Source: Blastococcus xanthinilyticus (GTDB lineage: Bacteria > Actinomycetota > Actinomycetes > Mycobacteriales > Geodermatophilaceae). From it: 64,000 bases of DNA. Where the stretch lies: NCBI RefSeq assembly GCF_008124835.1, contig NZ_VNHW01000011.1, forward strand, positions 62,001 through 126,000. The letters are read 5' to 3'. Below, one piece after another: positions 19,769-30,943 of this stretch. The stretch's first letter is position 1; every line of letters begins with the position of its first letter. The notes below the pieces were generated by a model. It was not told the origin of the DNA. It saw nothing but the letters and a program-made list of their open reading frames with translations, and searched no databases. A program made the position numbers and the translations under genes.

Positions 19769-19781
<13 letters not shown>
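19746..19781. promoter_or_regulatory. Triple GGTTGACG operator
   Basis: GGTTGACG at 19746-19753 (+), its complement CGTCAACC at 19763-19770 and GGTTGACG again at 19774-19781 (+) form two perfect inverted repeats that share the middle box. The boxes overlap the -35 element, part of the spacer and the edge of the -10. The array contains the glgX stop codon. Confidence 0.75.
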
Positions 19782-21936
<2,155 letters not shown>

Positions 21937-21995
21937 CTGCGTGATCGTGCCGTCTCGGGCACCGGAGCGGGCGCAGGGACGCCGGGGAAGGTTGG

Positions 21996-22811
21996 ATGGG
22001 GGACGTGTCGAACCCTGGCGCCCCCGAGGGGGCGGTCGTACGGATGACCGGCGTCGACGTCGTGCGCGGGCAGAACCACCTGCTGCGCGGCGTCGACTGG
22101 CTCGTCGAGGCCGACCACCGGTGGGTGGTGCTGGGGCCCAACGGGGCGGGCAAGACGACCCTCATGCAGCTGGCCGCGGCCCACATGCACCCGACCCGCG
22201 GCGAGGTGCGGCTGCTGGGCGAGACCCTCGGGGCGGTCGACGTCTTCGAGCTGCGCCCCCGGATCGGCCTGACCAGCGCGGCGCTGGCGCAGCGGATCGA
22301 GCCGGCGGAGCGCACCGGCGACATCGTGCTGTCGGCGGGCTACGCCGTCGTGGGCCGCTGGCGGGAGCGCTACGACGTCCACGACCTGACCCGGGCCGGG
22401 ATGCTGATGCAGCAGTGGGGCGTCGCCCAGTTCGCGCACCGGCCGTTCGGCACGCTGAGCGAGGGGGAACGCAAGCGCGCCCAGATCGCCCGAGCCCTGA
22501 TGCCCGATCCGGAGCTGCTGCTGCTCGACGAGCCCGGCGCGGGCCTCGACCTCGGCGGCCGGGAGGACCTCGTGGCCCGGCTCTCGGACCTGGCGAAGTA
22601 CCACTATGCGCCGGCCCAGGTGCTCGTCACGCACCACGTCGAGGAGATCCCGCCCGGCTACACCCACGCGATGCTGCTGCGCGACGGCGCGGTCGTGGCG
22701 GCCGGGGCGGCGGACGACGTGCTGACCGCGGCGCACCTCTCCGACACCTTCGGGGTCGCGCTCGAGCTGACCCGCACCGACGGCCGGTTCACCGCCCGCC
22801 GCGCACGCTGA
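21996..22811 (+). CDS. ABC transporter-type ATP-binding protein
   Basis: A 271-residue cytoplasmic ATPase with Walker A LGPNGAGKTTLM, signature LSEGERKRAQIARAL and Walker B LLLLDEPGAGLDLGG, followed by the switch His in LVTHHVEEIPPGYTHAMLLR. The wording of the tail resembles the stand-alone ATPases related to iron-complex or molybdate importers. No permease or binding protein is next to it, so it either pairs with distant subunits or has a non-transport role. The ATG at 21996 has GGGGAAGG just upstream; a GTG at 22005 is an alternative. Confidence 0.9.
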   Translation: MGDVSNPGAPEGAVVRMTGVDVVRGQNHLLRGVDWLVEADHRWVVLGPNGAGKTTLMQLAAAHMHPTRGEVRLLGETLGAVDVFELRPRIGLTSAALAQRIEPAERTGDIVLSAGYAVVGRWRERYDVHDLTRAGMLMQQWGVAQFAHRPFGTLSEGERKRAQIARALMPDPELLLLDEPGAGLDLGGREDLVARLSDLAKYHYAPAQVLVTHHVEEIPPGYTHAMLLRDGAVVAAGAADDVLTAAHLSDTFGVALELTRTDGRFTARRAR

Positions 22812-22837
22812 GCGGGGCGGCCGGTCCCGCGGCTGGC

Positions 22838-22843
22838 TAGGGT
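22838..22843 (+). promoter_or_regulatory. -10-like box TAGGGT of the enoyl-CoA hydratase gene
   Basis: TAGGGT lies 6 nt before the ATG at 22850, in the 38-bp gap after the ABC ATPase gene. It suggests a separate leaderless transcript. Confidence 0.45.
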
Positions 22844-22849
22844 GCGGCC

Positions 22850-23635
22850 ATGGCTGAGCGCGAGTTCGTGACCCTGCAGGTCGAGGACGGGGTCGGCACC
22901 ATCCGGCTCGACCGCCCGAAGATGAACGCGATCGACGAGCAGCTCCACCTGGAGGTGCGGGCCACCGCGGGAGAGGCCGGCGACCGCGACGACGTGCGGT
23001 CGGTGGTGATCTACGGCGGCGAGCGGGTCTTCGCCGCCGGCGCCGACATCAAGGCGATGTCGCAGCTCGACGCCGCGGGCATGACCGCCTGGGGCAAGGA
23101 GCTGCAGGACTCCTTCCGGGCGGTCGCGGCCATCCCCAAGCCGGTCATCGCCGCGGTCACCGGCTACGCCCTGGGCGGTGGCTACGAGCTGGCGCTGTGC
23201 GCCGACTTCCGGGTGCTGGGGGCCGGGGCCAAGATCGGCCAGCCGGAGATCCTGCTCGGCGTCATCCCGGGGGCCGGCGGCACCCAGCGGCTGGCCCGCC
23301 TGGTCGGCCCCGCCCGCGCCAAGGACCTGGTGTTCACCGGCCGGCACGTCGGCGCGGAGGAGGCCCTGGAGATGGGGCTGGCCGACGCCGTCGTCCCCGA
23401 CGCGGAGGTGTACGCCACGGCCACGGCCATGGCGCGCAAGCTCGCCGCCGGCCCGCCGCTGGCGCTCGCCGCCGCCAAGCGGGCGATCGACGAGGGGCTG
23501 GACCTGCCGCTGGACGCGGGGCTGGACCTGGAGAGCCGGCTGTTCGCCGGGCTGTTCGACACCGAGGACCAGGCCGCCGGCATGCGCTCCTTCCTGGAGA
23601 ACGGACCGGGCAAGGCGACCTTCACCGCTCGCTGA
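22850..23635 (+). CDS. Enoyl-CoA hydratase/isomerase family protein
   Basis: A 261-residue crotonase-fold enzyme that hydrates trans-2-enoyl-CoA in fatty-acid or branched-chain acyl-CoA oxidation. The oxyanion-hole motifs are AAGADIKAM and GYALGGGYELALCADFRVLG. The two catalytic glutamates expected for a true hydratase appear in GGGYELAL and in IGQPEILLGVIPGAGGTQRL. It stands alone between two transporter loci. Electrons from the following dehydrogenation steps could go to the EtfBA pair 5 kb downstream, but there is no direct genetic link. Confidence 0.92.
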   Translation: MAEREFVTLQVEDGVGTIRLDRPKMNAIDEQLHLEVRATAGEAGDRDDVRSVVIYGGERVFAAGADIKAMSQLDAAGMTAWGKELQDSFRAVAAIPKPVIAAVTGYALGGGYELALCADFRVLGAGAKIGQPEILLGVIPGAGGTQRLARLVGPARAKDLVFTGRHVGAEEALEMGLADAVVPDAEVYATATAMARKLAAGPPLALAAAKRAIDEGLDLPLDAGLDLESRLFAGLFDTEDQAAGMRSFLENGPGKATFTAR

Positions 23636-23779
23636 CCGCCGGCGGTCCCGAGCCCAACGGTCGCGTAACGGTCAGCTCCCGGTACTGCCCACCGCGGTAC
23701 CGCGTCGGCGACAATCCCCGAGCCGCGTGACGGGGGTCAACCGGACCCCGGTCGGCGCGGCTCCACACCAGGAGGACAC

Positions 23780-24934
23780 GTGCGACGAAGCACCCTGCGG
23801 GCCGCGGTCGCGGTCGTGACGGCGGGCCTGACGCTGACCGCCTGCGGCTCCGACGACGGCGGTTCCGGCGGGAGCGGCTCCGGCGGGAGCGGCTCGGACT
23901 GGGCCACCGCCACCTCGGTCGAGGACGGCGGCGGGATGGACGCCCTCGTCGAGGCCGCCCAGGCCGAGGGCGAGCTGAACGTCATCGCGCTGCCGCCGGA
24001 CTGGGCCAACTACGGCGAGATGCTGGACACCTTCAGCGAGAAGTACGACATCGAGATCAACAGCGCCAACCCGAACGGCAACAGCCAGGACGAGCTCAAC
24101 GCCGTCGAGAGCCAGCGGGGCCAGGATCGCGCCCCCGACGTCCTCGACCTGGGCACCAACTTCGCCCGCCAGGCGAAGGCGGAGGGCCTCACGGCGCCGT
24201 ACCAGGTGGAGACCTGGGACGAGATCCCCGCAGATCAGAAGGATCCCGAGGGCCACTGGTTCAACGACTACGGCGGCTACATCTCCTTCGGCTGCAACGC
24301 CACGGTCATCGACGAGTGCCCCACCACGTTCGAGGACCTGCTCGACCCGCAGTACGCCGGGAAGGTCGCGCTGAACGGCAACCCGACCTCGGCCGCAGCC
24401 GCGTTCAGCGGCGTGTGGGCCGCGTCGCTCGCCAACGGCGGAAGCCTCGACGACATCGGCCCGGGGATCGACTTCTTCTCGCAGCTCAAGCAGGTCGGCA
24501 ACTTCAACCCGGTCGAGATCACCCCGGCGACGATCCAGAGCGGCGAGACGCCGATCGCGATCGACTGGGACTACCTCAACGCCTCGTTCACCGACACCTT
24601 CGCCGAGGAGGGCGTCGACTGGGAGGTGCACGTCCCGTCCGACGGGCTCTTCGGCGGTTACTACAGCCAGGCGATCAGCAGGTTCGCCCCGCACCCGGCC
24701 GCCGCCCGCCTCTGGGAGGAGTTCCTCTACAGCGACGAGGGCCAGAACATCTGGCTGAAGGGTGGCGCCCGGCCGGTGCGGCTGCCGGAGATGGAGGACG
24801 CCGGCACCGCGGACGCCGAGGCGCTCGCGACGCTGCCCGAGGTCGAGGGGACCGCGGCGTTCCCGACCGCGGAGCAGGAGACCGCCGCGCAGCAGGTGGT
24901 CGGCGAACGCTGGAACGCGGAGATGTCCGGCTGA
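23780..24934 (+). CDS. ABC importer, substrate-binding lipoprotein
   Basis: A 384-residue extracytoplasmic solute-binding protein of the family-1/PotD type. The signal peptide RAAVAVVTAGLTLTAC ends in a lipobox Cys, followed by a Gly/Ser-rich tether to about residue 40. The mature part begins MDALVEAAQAEGELNVIALP and shows the usual two-lobe pattern (FEDLLDPQYAGKVALNGNP). The GTG start is preceded by GGAGG with 4-nt spacing. It is the first gene of a five-gene operon with two permeases, an ATPase and an L-cysteine desulfhydrase. Polyamine, iron and phosphonate binders share this fold, so the ligand is unknown; the last gene hints at a sulfur compound. The 144-nt leader before it shows no recognisable riboswitch. 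Confidence 0.9.
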   Translation: MRRSTLRAAVAVVTAGLTLTACGSDDGGSGGSGSGGSGSDWATATSVEDGGGMDALVEAAQAEGELNVIALPPDWANYGEMLDTFSEKYDIEINSANPNGNSQDELNAVESQRGQDRAPDVLDLGTNFARQAKAEGLTAPYQVETWDEIPADQKDPEGHWFNDYGGYISFGCNATVIDECPTTFEDLLDPQYAGKVALNGNPTSAAAAFSGVWAASLANGGSLDDIGPGIDFFSQLKQVGNFNPVEITPATIQSGETPIAIDWDYLNASFTDTFAEEGVDWEVHVPSDGLFGGYYSQAISRFAPHPAAARLWEEFLYSDEGQNIWLKGGARPVRLPEMEDAGTADAEALATLPEVEGTAAFPTAEQETAAQQVVGERWNAEMSG

Positions 24935-25839
24935 GTACCGCAGCGACCGAGGTCGCGCCGGTCCCTCGCGGGAGGGGCCGGCGCGGCCGCGCGCTCGTCG
25001 TCCTGGGCGCGCTGCCGTTCTTCCTCTACGTGGCCGTCTTCCTGATGCTGCCGATCGGCGTGCTCGCGGTCGAGGCGTTCCGGGCGACCGACCCGGTCAC
25101 CTTCGCCGAGACCTGGTCCACCGACTCCGTGGCCGCGATCACCGAGGGGCCCTACCGGCGGGCCTACGTGGGCAGCCTGCAGTTGTCGGGGATCACCGCG
25201 CTGCTCGGTGCCGTGCTGGGCCTGGCGCTCGCCGTGGCGATCCTCCGTGCCCGCCGCAGCCGGCTGCTGCGGCGGTTGGTGCTCACCGCCTCCGGCGTCC
25301 TGGCCAACTTCGGCGGCATCCCGCTGGCGTTCGCCTTCATCGCCACCATCGGCAACCTGGGCGTGGTCACCGCGTTGCTCAGGGACACCCTCGGACTGGG
25401 GCTCGGCGGGTTCTCCCTGTACTCGATGACCGGCCTGGGGCTGGTCTACCTGTACTTCCTCATCCCGCTGATGGTGCTCACGATCGTCCCGGCGCTCGAG
25501 GCGCTGCGGTCCCAGTGGCGGGAGGCCGCCGACAACCTCGGGGCCAGCGGCTGGCAGTACTGGCGCCACGTCGGGGGTCCGGTGCTGGCGCCGCCGGTGC
25601 TCGGGGCGACGATGCTGCTGTTCGCATCCGCCTTCGCCGCCTACGCCACCGCGGCCGCGCTCGTGGGCAGCAGCGTCCCGCTGGTCACCCTGCAGATCGC
25701 GAACTCCCTCTCCGGTGACGTCGTGGTCGGCTCGGAGAGCCGCGGCAAGGCCCTGGCCCTGGGCATGGTGGTGCTCATCGGCCTGGTGATGATCTTCTAC
25801 GCCTGGGTCCAGCGCCGCACCCAGCGGTGGCTGGCATGA
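24931..25839 (+). CDS. ABC importer permease 1 (probable CTG start)
   Basis: A 302-residue inner-membrane permease with six predicted helices, starting at GALPFFLYVAVFLMLPIGVL. The EAA loop that contacts the ATPase is EAADNLGASGWQYWRHVGGP. The frame contains no ATG or GTG between the upstream stop region and codon 34, which already lies in the first membrane helix. The best start is CTG at 24931, which overlaps the TGA of the binding-protein gene (CTGA) and has GGAG 8 nt before it. Translational coupling fits the ATGA overlaps of the next genes. Confidence in the gene is high; confidence in the exact start is moderate. Confidence 0.85.
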   Translation: MSTAATEVAPVPRGRGRRGRALVVLGALPFFLYVAVFLMLPIGVLAVEAFRATDPVTFAETWSTDSVAAITEGPYRRAYVGSLQLSGITALLGAVLGLALAVAILRARRSRLLRRLVLTASGVLANFGGIPLAFAFIATIGNLGVVTALLRDTLGLGLGGFSLYSMTGLGLVYLYFLIPLMVLTIVPALEALRSQWREAADNLGASGWQYWRHVGGPVLAPPVLGATMLLFASAFAAYATAAALVGSSVPLVTLQIANSLSGDVVVGSESRGKALALGMVVLIGLVMIFYAWVQRRTQRWLA

Positions 25840-26714
25840 CGGCCCTCGTCGAGGGGGTGGCCGGCGCCGGCGGGGTCGCTCCGCAGACCCCTGTCCGCCC
25901 GGGACGACGGCGTACCGGCGCCTGGCGGTACGCCGTCCTGGCCCTCCTCGGCCTGTACTTCCTCGTGCCGATCGCCGCGTCGGTGTGGTTCACGGTCCGT
26001 GAGCGCGACGGCGTCTCGCTGGAGACCTACGCCGAGATCCCGGGTGCCGAAGGCTTCGTCGAGGCCATCACGCGGTCCCTGGCCATCGCCGGCCTGACCG
26101 TCGTCATCGCCCTGCTGCTGATGGTGCCGACCGTGGTGCTGGTGGACATCCGGCTGCCCCGGCTCCGGACGACGGTCGAGCTGCTCACCCTCATGCCGTT
26201 GATGCTGCCGCCGATCGCCCTGGTCGTCGGGGTGCGCAGCGTGCTGGCCTGGGCGCCCGACTACTTCTACGGGACGCCGCTCGCCGAGGCGTTCTTCGCC
26301 CTCCAGGAGCCGGCGCTGCCCTGGATCCTGGTCCTCGTCTACGTCGTCCTGGCGCTGCCGTTCGTCTACCGCGCGCTGGACGCGGGGGTTCGCGGATCGG
26401 ACCTGAAGACGCTGACCGAGGCCGCCCGCAACCTCGGCGCCTCGTGGCCGCGGGTGCTCGTCTCGGTGGTCCTGCCGGTCCTCCGGACGTCGGTGCTCAA
26501 CGCATCGTTCCTCACCCTCGCCCTCGTGATGGGCGAGTACACGATCGCGGTGATCCTGGGCTTCGAGACCTTCCCCACCTGGATCGTGCGGATCTCCGGC
26601 TCGCAGCCACAGCTGTCGGTGGCGGTCTCGGTGCTGTCGCTGCTGGTCACCTGGATGCTGCTGCTGATGATCTCCGCGCTGGACCGCCGGCGCGGCACGA
26701 AGGAGACCGCATGA
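25836..26714 (+). CDS. ABC importer permease 2
   Basis: A 292-residue membrane protein of the PotC/ThiP type with six predicted helices, the first at about residues 30-50 ([20 protein letters not shown]). The EAA motif is [20 protein letters not shown]. The ATG overlaps the TGA of permease 1 (ATGA). A GTG 9 nt upstream is in frame but less likely. It pairs with permease 1 to form the membrane channel of the importer. Confidence 0.92.
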   Translation: MTALVEGVAGAGGVAPQTPVRPGRRRTGAWRYAVLALLGLYFLVPIAASVWFTVRERDGVSLETYAEIPGAEGFVEAITRSLAIAGLTVVIALLLMVPTVVLVDIRLPRLRTTVELLTLMPLMLPPIALVVGVRSVLAWAPDYFYGTPLAEAFFALQEPALPWILVLVYVVLALPFVYRALDAGVRGSDLKTLTEAARNLGASWPRVLVSVVLPVLRTSVLNASFLTLALVMGEYTIAVILGFETFPTWIVRISGSQPQLSVAVSVLSLLVTWMLLLMISALDRRRGTKETA

Positions 26715-27793
26715 CCGCCACCTCGCTGCGGACCGCGGAGGCGGGCCCGGGAAGCTCTCCCGGAGTGCCCATCCGGCTCGCGGGCCTGACCCGGCGCTAC
26801 GGCTCCGTCGTGGCTCTCGACGGGCTGGACCTGGAGATCGCCGGCGGGGAGTTCCTCGCCCTGCTCGGCCCCTCCGGGTGCGGCAAGACGACGGCGCTGC
26901 GGGCCATCGCCGGGTTCGACCGGCCCGACGCCGGGCAGGTGCTGCTCGACGGCCGGGACGTCACCGACGTCCCGGCGAGCAAGCGGGACATGGGCATGGT
27001 CTTCCAGGCCTACAGCCTCTTCCCCAACCTGACGGTGGCCGAGAACGTCGCCTTCGGGCTGCGGGTCCGCCGGCGGCCCAGGTCGGAGCAGACGGCGCGG
27101 GCCGCGGAGCTCCTCGAGCTGGTCGGCCTGGCCGACCGCGCCGCCCGGTACCCCCACCAGCTCTCCGGCGGTCAGCAGCAGCGGGTCGCGCTGGCGCGGG
27201 CGCTGGCGGTGGCCCCGAAGGTGCTGCTGCTCGACGAGCCGCTCTCGGCGCTGGACGCCCAGGTGCGCGTGCAGTTGCGCGAGGAGATCCGCCGGATCCA
27301 GCTGGAGCTGGGCATCACCGCGGTGTTCGTCACCCACGACCAGGCGGAGGCGCTCTCGGTCGCCGACCGGGTGGGGGTCATGCGCGCCGGCCGGCTGGAG
27401 CAGGTGGCCTCGCCCGACGAGCTCTACGAGCGGCCCGCGACCGCCTTCGTGGCCGAGTTCGTCGGCACCATGAACCGGCTGCCCGCGACCCTGGGCGGCG
27501 GTGCGGTCGAGCTGCTGGGCACCCGCCGACCGGTCAGCGGGGCGGCCCCCTCGGGCGGCCCGGTGGTGGCGCTGGTGCGCCCCGAGTCGCTCGTGGTGAC
27601 GGCGGACCCGGTGGGGGCGGGCCGCGTGGTCACCCGGACCTTCTCCGGCGCCTCCACGCGGGTGCTCGTCGTCCTGCCCGACGGCGTCGAGGTGCGCATC
27701 GACGTCGCCAGCGCCGAGAGCCAGGCGCTCGTGCCCGGCGCCCCGGTCACGGTCGTCCCCGCCGACCGGCCGGTGCTCGTGGTGCCGGCATGA
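26711..27793 (+). CDS. ABC importer ATPase (PotA-type)
   Basis: A 360-residue ATPase. Walker A is [19 protein letters not shown], the Q-loop [14 protein letters not shown], the signature [15 protein letters not shown], Walker [13 protein letters not shown] and the switch [19 protein letters not shown]. Residues from about 255 form a C-terminal TOBE-like regulatory domain ([20 protein letters not shown]). The ATG overlaps the stop of permease 2. It powers the importer encoded just upstream; its stop overlaps the start of the desulfhydrase gene. Confidence 0.94.
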   Translation: MTATSLRTAEAGPGSSPGVPIRLAGLTRRYGSVVALDGLDLEIAGGEFLALLGPSGCGKTTALRAIAGFDRPDAGQVLLDGRDVTDVPASKRDMGMVFQAYSLFPNLTVAENVAFGLRVRRRPRSEQTARAAELLELVGLADRAARYPHQLSGGQQQRVALARALAVAPKVLLLDEPLSALDAQVRVQLREEIRRIQLELGITAVFVTHDQAEALSVADRVGVMRAGRLEQVASPDELYERPATAFVAEFVGTMNRLPATLGGGAVELLGTRRPVSGAAPSGGPVVALVRPESLVVTADPVGAGRVVTRTFSGASTRVLVVLPDGVEVRIDVASAESQALVPGAPVTVVPADRPVLVVPA

Positions 27794-28908
27794 CCACCGG
27801 CGTCGTCGTCGACCGGTCCGGCGCCGGGGACCGCGCCTGGGTCGACCGCGCCGTCGCCGCGGTGGAGGCCGACGCCAGGCGCAGCGCCGACACCCACCTG
27901 CTGGTCTACCCGCTGCCCCCGGAGTGGGGCGTCGACCTCTACCTCAAGGACGAGTCGACGCACCCCACCGGCAGCCTCAAGCACCGGCTGGCGCGGTCGC
28001 TGTTCCTCTACGGCCTGTGCTCGGGGCAGATCACCGAGGGCACCACCGTCGTGGAGTCCTCCAGCGGGTCGACGGCGGTGAGCGAGGCGTACTTCGCCCG
28101 CATGCTCGGGCTGCCGTTCGTCGCGGTCATGCCGCGGTCGACCAGCGCGGAGAAGGTGGCGCTGATCGAGTTCCACGGCGGCCGGTGCACGTTCGTCGAG
28201 AAGGCCTCGGACATGTACGAGGCGGCCCGCCGGCTCGCCGCGGACTGCGGCGGGCACTACCTGGACCAGTTCACCTACGCCGAGCGGGCCACCGACTGGC
28301 GCGGGAACAACAACATCGCCGAGTCGATCTTCGAGCAGCTCGCCGCCGAGCGGCACCCGGTGCCGGAGTGGGTGGTCGTCGGGGCCGGCACGGGCGGCAC
28401 GAGCGCGACGATCGGCCGGTACCTGCGCTACCGCCGCTTCCCGACCCGGCTGGCCGTCGTCGACCCGGAGAACTCGGCGTTCCTGCCCGGCTACGAGACC
28501 GGCGACCGCGGCTGGACCACCGGGACGCCGTCGCGGATCGAGGGCATCGGCCGGCCACGGGTCGAGCCCTCGTTCGTGCCGACGATCGTCGACCGGATGA
28601 TCGCGGTACCCGACGCGGCGTCGCTGGCCGCCATGCGGCACCTGGAGCGGGCCACCGGCCGCCGGGCGGGCGGCTCCACCGGCACCAACCTGTGGGGCGC
28701 CTTCGGGCTGGTGGCCGAGCTGGTGGCCGCCGGGCGCCGGGGGAGCGTGGTGACCCTGCTGTGCGACGGCGGCGAGCGCTACGCCCGCACCTACTACTCC
28801 GACGACTGGGTGGCCGCGCAGGGGCTGGACCTCGCGCCGCACACCGAGACGCTGGACCGCTTCGCCGCCACCGGGGAGTGGCCGGCCGTCCCCGTCCGGA
28901 GCCCGTGA
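27790..28908 (+). CDS. cds1: L-cysteine desulfhydrase, Cds1-type PLP enzyme
   Basis: A 372-residue fold-type II pyridoxal-phosphate enzyme. The Schiff-base Lys is in [16 protein letters not shown], the cofactor phosphate loop is in [19 protein letters not shown], and [20 protein letters not shown] forms the substrate Ser/Thr loop. Large blocks ([49 protein letters not shown]) match what I remember of M. tuberculosis Rv3684/Cds1, which splits L-cysteine to sulfide, pyruvate and ammonia; a cysteine synthase-like reaction is the alternative. The ATG overlaps the ATPase stop (ATGA), so it is translated together with the importer. This coupling suggests that the imported solute is a sulfur amino acid or a cysteine derivative. 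Confidence 0.87.
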   Translation: MTTGVVVDRSGAGDRAWVDRAVAAVEADARRSADTHLLVYPLPPEWGVDLYLKDESTHPTGSLKHRLARSLFLYGLCSGQITEGTTVVESSSGSTAVSEAYFARMLGLPFVAVMPRSTSAEKVALIEFHGGRCTFVEKASDMYEAARRLAADCGGHYLDQFTYAERATDWRGNNNIAESIFEQLAAERHPVPEWVVVGAGTGGTSATIGRYLRYRRFPTRLAVVDPENSAFLPGYETGDRGWTTGTPSRIEGIGRPRVEPSFVPTIVDRMIAVPDAASLAAMRHLERATGRRAGGSTGTNLWGAFGLVAELVAAGRRGSVVTLLCDGGERYARTYYSDDWVAAQGLDLAPHTETLDRFAATGEWPAVPVRSP

Positions 28909-28940
28909 CCGGGGTCACCGGCCCCTCGGCGCGCGGCAGC

Positions 28941-28956
28941 GTTACTCCGCAGTAAC
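28941..28956. promoter_or_regulatory. Palindrome GTTACT-CCGC-AGTAAC upstream of etfB
   Basis: A perfect 6+6 inverted repeat centred 77 nt before the etfB start and overlapping a TAACCT -10-like box (28953-28958). The size and spacing are typical of TetR-family operators. No tetR gene is nearby. Confidence 0.45.
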
Positions 28957-29025
28957 CTCCATCATCGGAGCCAGGCGGGCCACCGTGCCCGCATCCTGAA
29001 CGCGTCCTGAGGAAGGTTCAGCGCG

Positions 29026-29805
29026 ATGAACATCGTCGTTCTAGTCAAGCAGGTCCCGGACTCCGGAAGTGAGCGCAAGCTGGACCCGGCCGACAACACC
29101 GTCGCCCGCGCCGCTGCGGACAACGTCATCAACGAGATGGACGAGTACGCCATCGAGGAGGCGCTCACCATCAAGGAGGCGCAGGGCGGCGAGGTCACCG
29201 TCCTGACCGTCGGCCCCGACTCCGCCACCGACGCCATCCGCAAGGCGCTGTCCATGGGCGCCGACAAGGCCGTGCACGTCGTCGACGACGCCATCCACGG
29301 CTCCTGCGCGGTGCAGACCTCGGCGGTCATCGCCGCGGCCCTGGGCCAGATGGAGTACGACCTGGTCATGTGCGGTGCCGAGGCGACCGACGCCCAGCTG
29401 AGTGTCATGCCGGCCCTGCTCGCCGAGCGCCTCGGCCTCCCGCAGCTCTCCGGTGCCCGCAAGGTCACCATCGAGGGCGGCACGGCGAAGGTCGAGCGGC
29501 AGACCGACGGCGGCTTCTGGGCGCTCGAGGCCCCGCTGCCGGCGATCATCTCCACCTGGGACACCATCAACGAGCCGCGCTACCCCTCGTTCAAGGGGAT
29601 CATGGCCGCCAAGAAGAAGCCGGTGGAGACCAGGTCGCTGGCCGACCTCGGCCTCGACGCCGGCAGCGTCGGCCTGGCCAGCGCCACCAGCAAGGTGCTC
29701 GACTTCGCCGGCCGCCCGCCCAAGGGCGAGGGCGTGAAGGTGACCGACGAGGGCGACGGCGCGCAGAAGTTCGTCGACTACCTCGCCGGCCAGAAGATCG
29801 TCTGA
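29026..29805 (+). CDS. etfB: Electron transfer flavoprotein beta subunit
   Basis: A 259-residue AMP-binding subunit of the ETF heterodimer, which takes electrons from acyl-CoA dehydrogenases and passes them to the quinone pool. It starts MNIVVLVKQVPDSGSERKLD, the usual ETF-beta N-terminus. It continues with the conserved NEMDEYAIEEALTIKEAQGG and the DYLAGQKIV end. GAGGAAGG lies about 10 nt before the ATG. It forms an operon with etfA, 46 nt downstream. Confidence 0.97.
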   Translation: MNIVVLVKQVPDSGSERKLDPADNTVARAAADNVINEMDEYAIEEALTIKEAQGGEVTVLTVGPDSATDAIRKALSMGADKAVHVVDDAIHGSCAVQTSAVIAAALGQMEYDLVMCGAEATDAQLSVMPALLAERLGLPQLSGARKVTIEGGTAKVERQTDGGFWALEAPLPAIISTWDTINEPRYPSFKGIMAAKKKPVETRSLADLGLDAGSVGLASATSKVLDFAGRPPKGEGVKVTDEGDGAQKFVDYLAGQKIV

Positions 29806-29851
29806 GCACGGCCCGGTTCGACAGACCGATTGCAGAGGAGACCAACTAGTT

Positions 29852-30814
29852 ATGGCAGAGGTCCTGGTCCTGGCCGAGCTCAACCCGGCCGGCGGCGGAG
29901 TCCGCAAGACCACCCTGGAAGCCCTGACCGCGGCGCGTGCGCTCGGTGAGCCGTCGGCCGTCGTCCTCGGCGCGCCGGGCACGGCCGCCGGTGTCAAGGA
30001 CGCCCTCGCGGAGTACGGCGCCGCGACCGTCTACGTCGCCGAGTCCGACGACGTCGACGCCTACCTCGTGGCCCCCAAGGCCGAGGTGCTGGCGCAGCTG
30101 GTGAGCGAGAAGTCGCCCGCCGCCGTCGTCATCCCCTCCTCGCCGGAGGGCAAGGAGATCGCCGCCCGCCTGGCCATCAAGACCGGCAGCGGCTTCCTCA
30201 CCGACGTCACCGAGATCGCCTCCGACGGCACCGCCACCCAGGCGGCCTTCGCCGGGGCGACGATCGTGCACTCGCAGGTGACGGTCGGCACCCCGATCTA
30301 CACCCTGCGCGGCAACTCGGTCACCCCGGAGCCGGCTCCGGCCGCGGGCGCCGAGCAGCCGGTGTCGGTGTCGATCAGCGACGCCGCCAAGCAGGTCCGC
30401 GTGGTCGAGCGCGTGGTGGAGCAGAAGAGCAGCCGCCCCGAGCTCACCGAGGCCTCGATCGTCGTCTCCGGCGGTCGCGGTGTCGCCAGCGCCGAGAACT
30501 TCTCGGTCATCGAGGGCCTGGCCGACTCGCTCGGCGCGGCCGTCGGCGCCTCCCGCGCCGCGGTCGACTCCGGCTTCTACCCCCACTCCTTCCAGGTGGG
30601 GCAGACCGGCAAGACCGTCTCGCCGAACCTCTACGTGGCCGTCGGCATCTCCGGTGCGATCCAGCACCGCGCCGGCATGCAGACCTCGAAGACCATCGTG
30701 GCCATCAACAAGGACCCCGAGGCCCCGATCTTCGAGCTGGCCGACTTCGGTGTCATCGGCGACCTGAACACGGTCGTGCCGGCCGCCACCGAGCAGATCA
30801 ACGCCCGCAAGTAA
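29852..30814 (+). CDS. etfA: Electron transfer flavoprotein alpha subunit
   Basis: A 320-residue FAD-binding subunit. The C-terminal FAD domain is clear: [20 protein letters not shown], then [20 protein letters not shown], then [20 protein letters not shown], then [13 protein letters not shown]. The N-terminal alpha/beta domain begins [20 protein letters not shown]. Length is normal for the family. It follows etfB in the same operon, and a strong hairpin after its stop ends the transcript. Confidence 0.97.
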   Translation: MAEVLVLAELNPAGGGVRKTTLEALTAARALGEPSAVVLGAPGTAAGVKDALAEYGAATVYVAESDDVDAYLVAPKAEVLAQLVSEKSPAAVVIPSSPEGKEIAARLAIKTGSGFLTDVTEIASDGTATQAAFAGATIVHSQVTVGTPIYTLRGNSVTPEPAPAAGAEQPVSVSISDAAKQVRVVERVVEQKSSRPELTEASIVVSGGRGVASAENFSVIEGLADSLGAAVGASRAAVDSGFYPHSFQVGQTGKTVSPNLYVAVGISGAIQHRAGMQTSKTIVAINKDPEAPIFELADFGVIGDLNTVVPAATEQINARK

Positions 30815-30831
30815 GGGCACAGCAGCTCCAC

Positions 30832-30869
30832 CGTCGAGCGCCGATCCCTGCGGGGATCGGCGCTCGACG
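30832..30869 (+). terminator. Hairpin terminator after etfBA
   Basis: CGTCGAGCGCCGATCCC (30832-30848) pairs perfectly with GGGATCGGCGCTCGACG (30853-30869) around a TGCG loop. The 17-bp stem begins 18 nt after the etfA stop and has no T-tract. Confidence 0.88.
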
Positions 30870-30943
30870 CCGCTCCGGGCTCAACACCGGGAATATCGCC
30901 GCCGAACGGGAAGCACACGCGGCGATGCAGGGTTGGGCGGAAC

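Noticed and set aside
23636-23779. Riboswitch in the leader of the ABC-Cds1 operon
   Set aside because: Sulfur-related riboswitch (SAM, SAH) core motifs were looked for and not seen; only a normal ribosome-binding site is evident.
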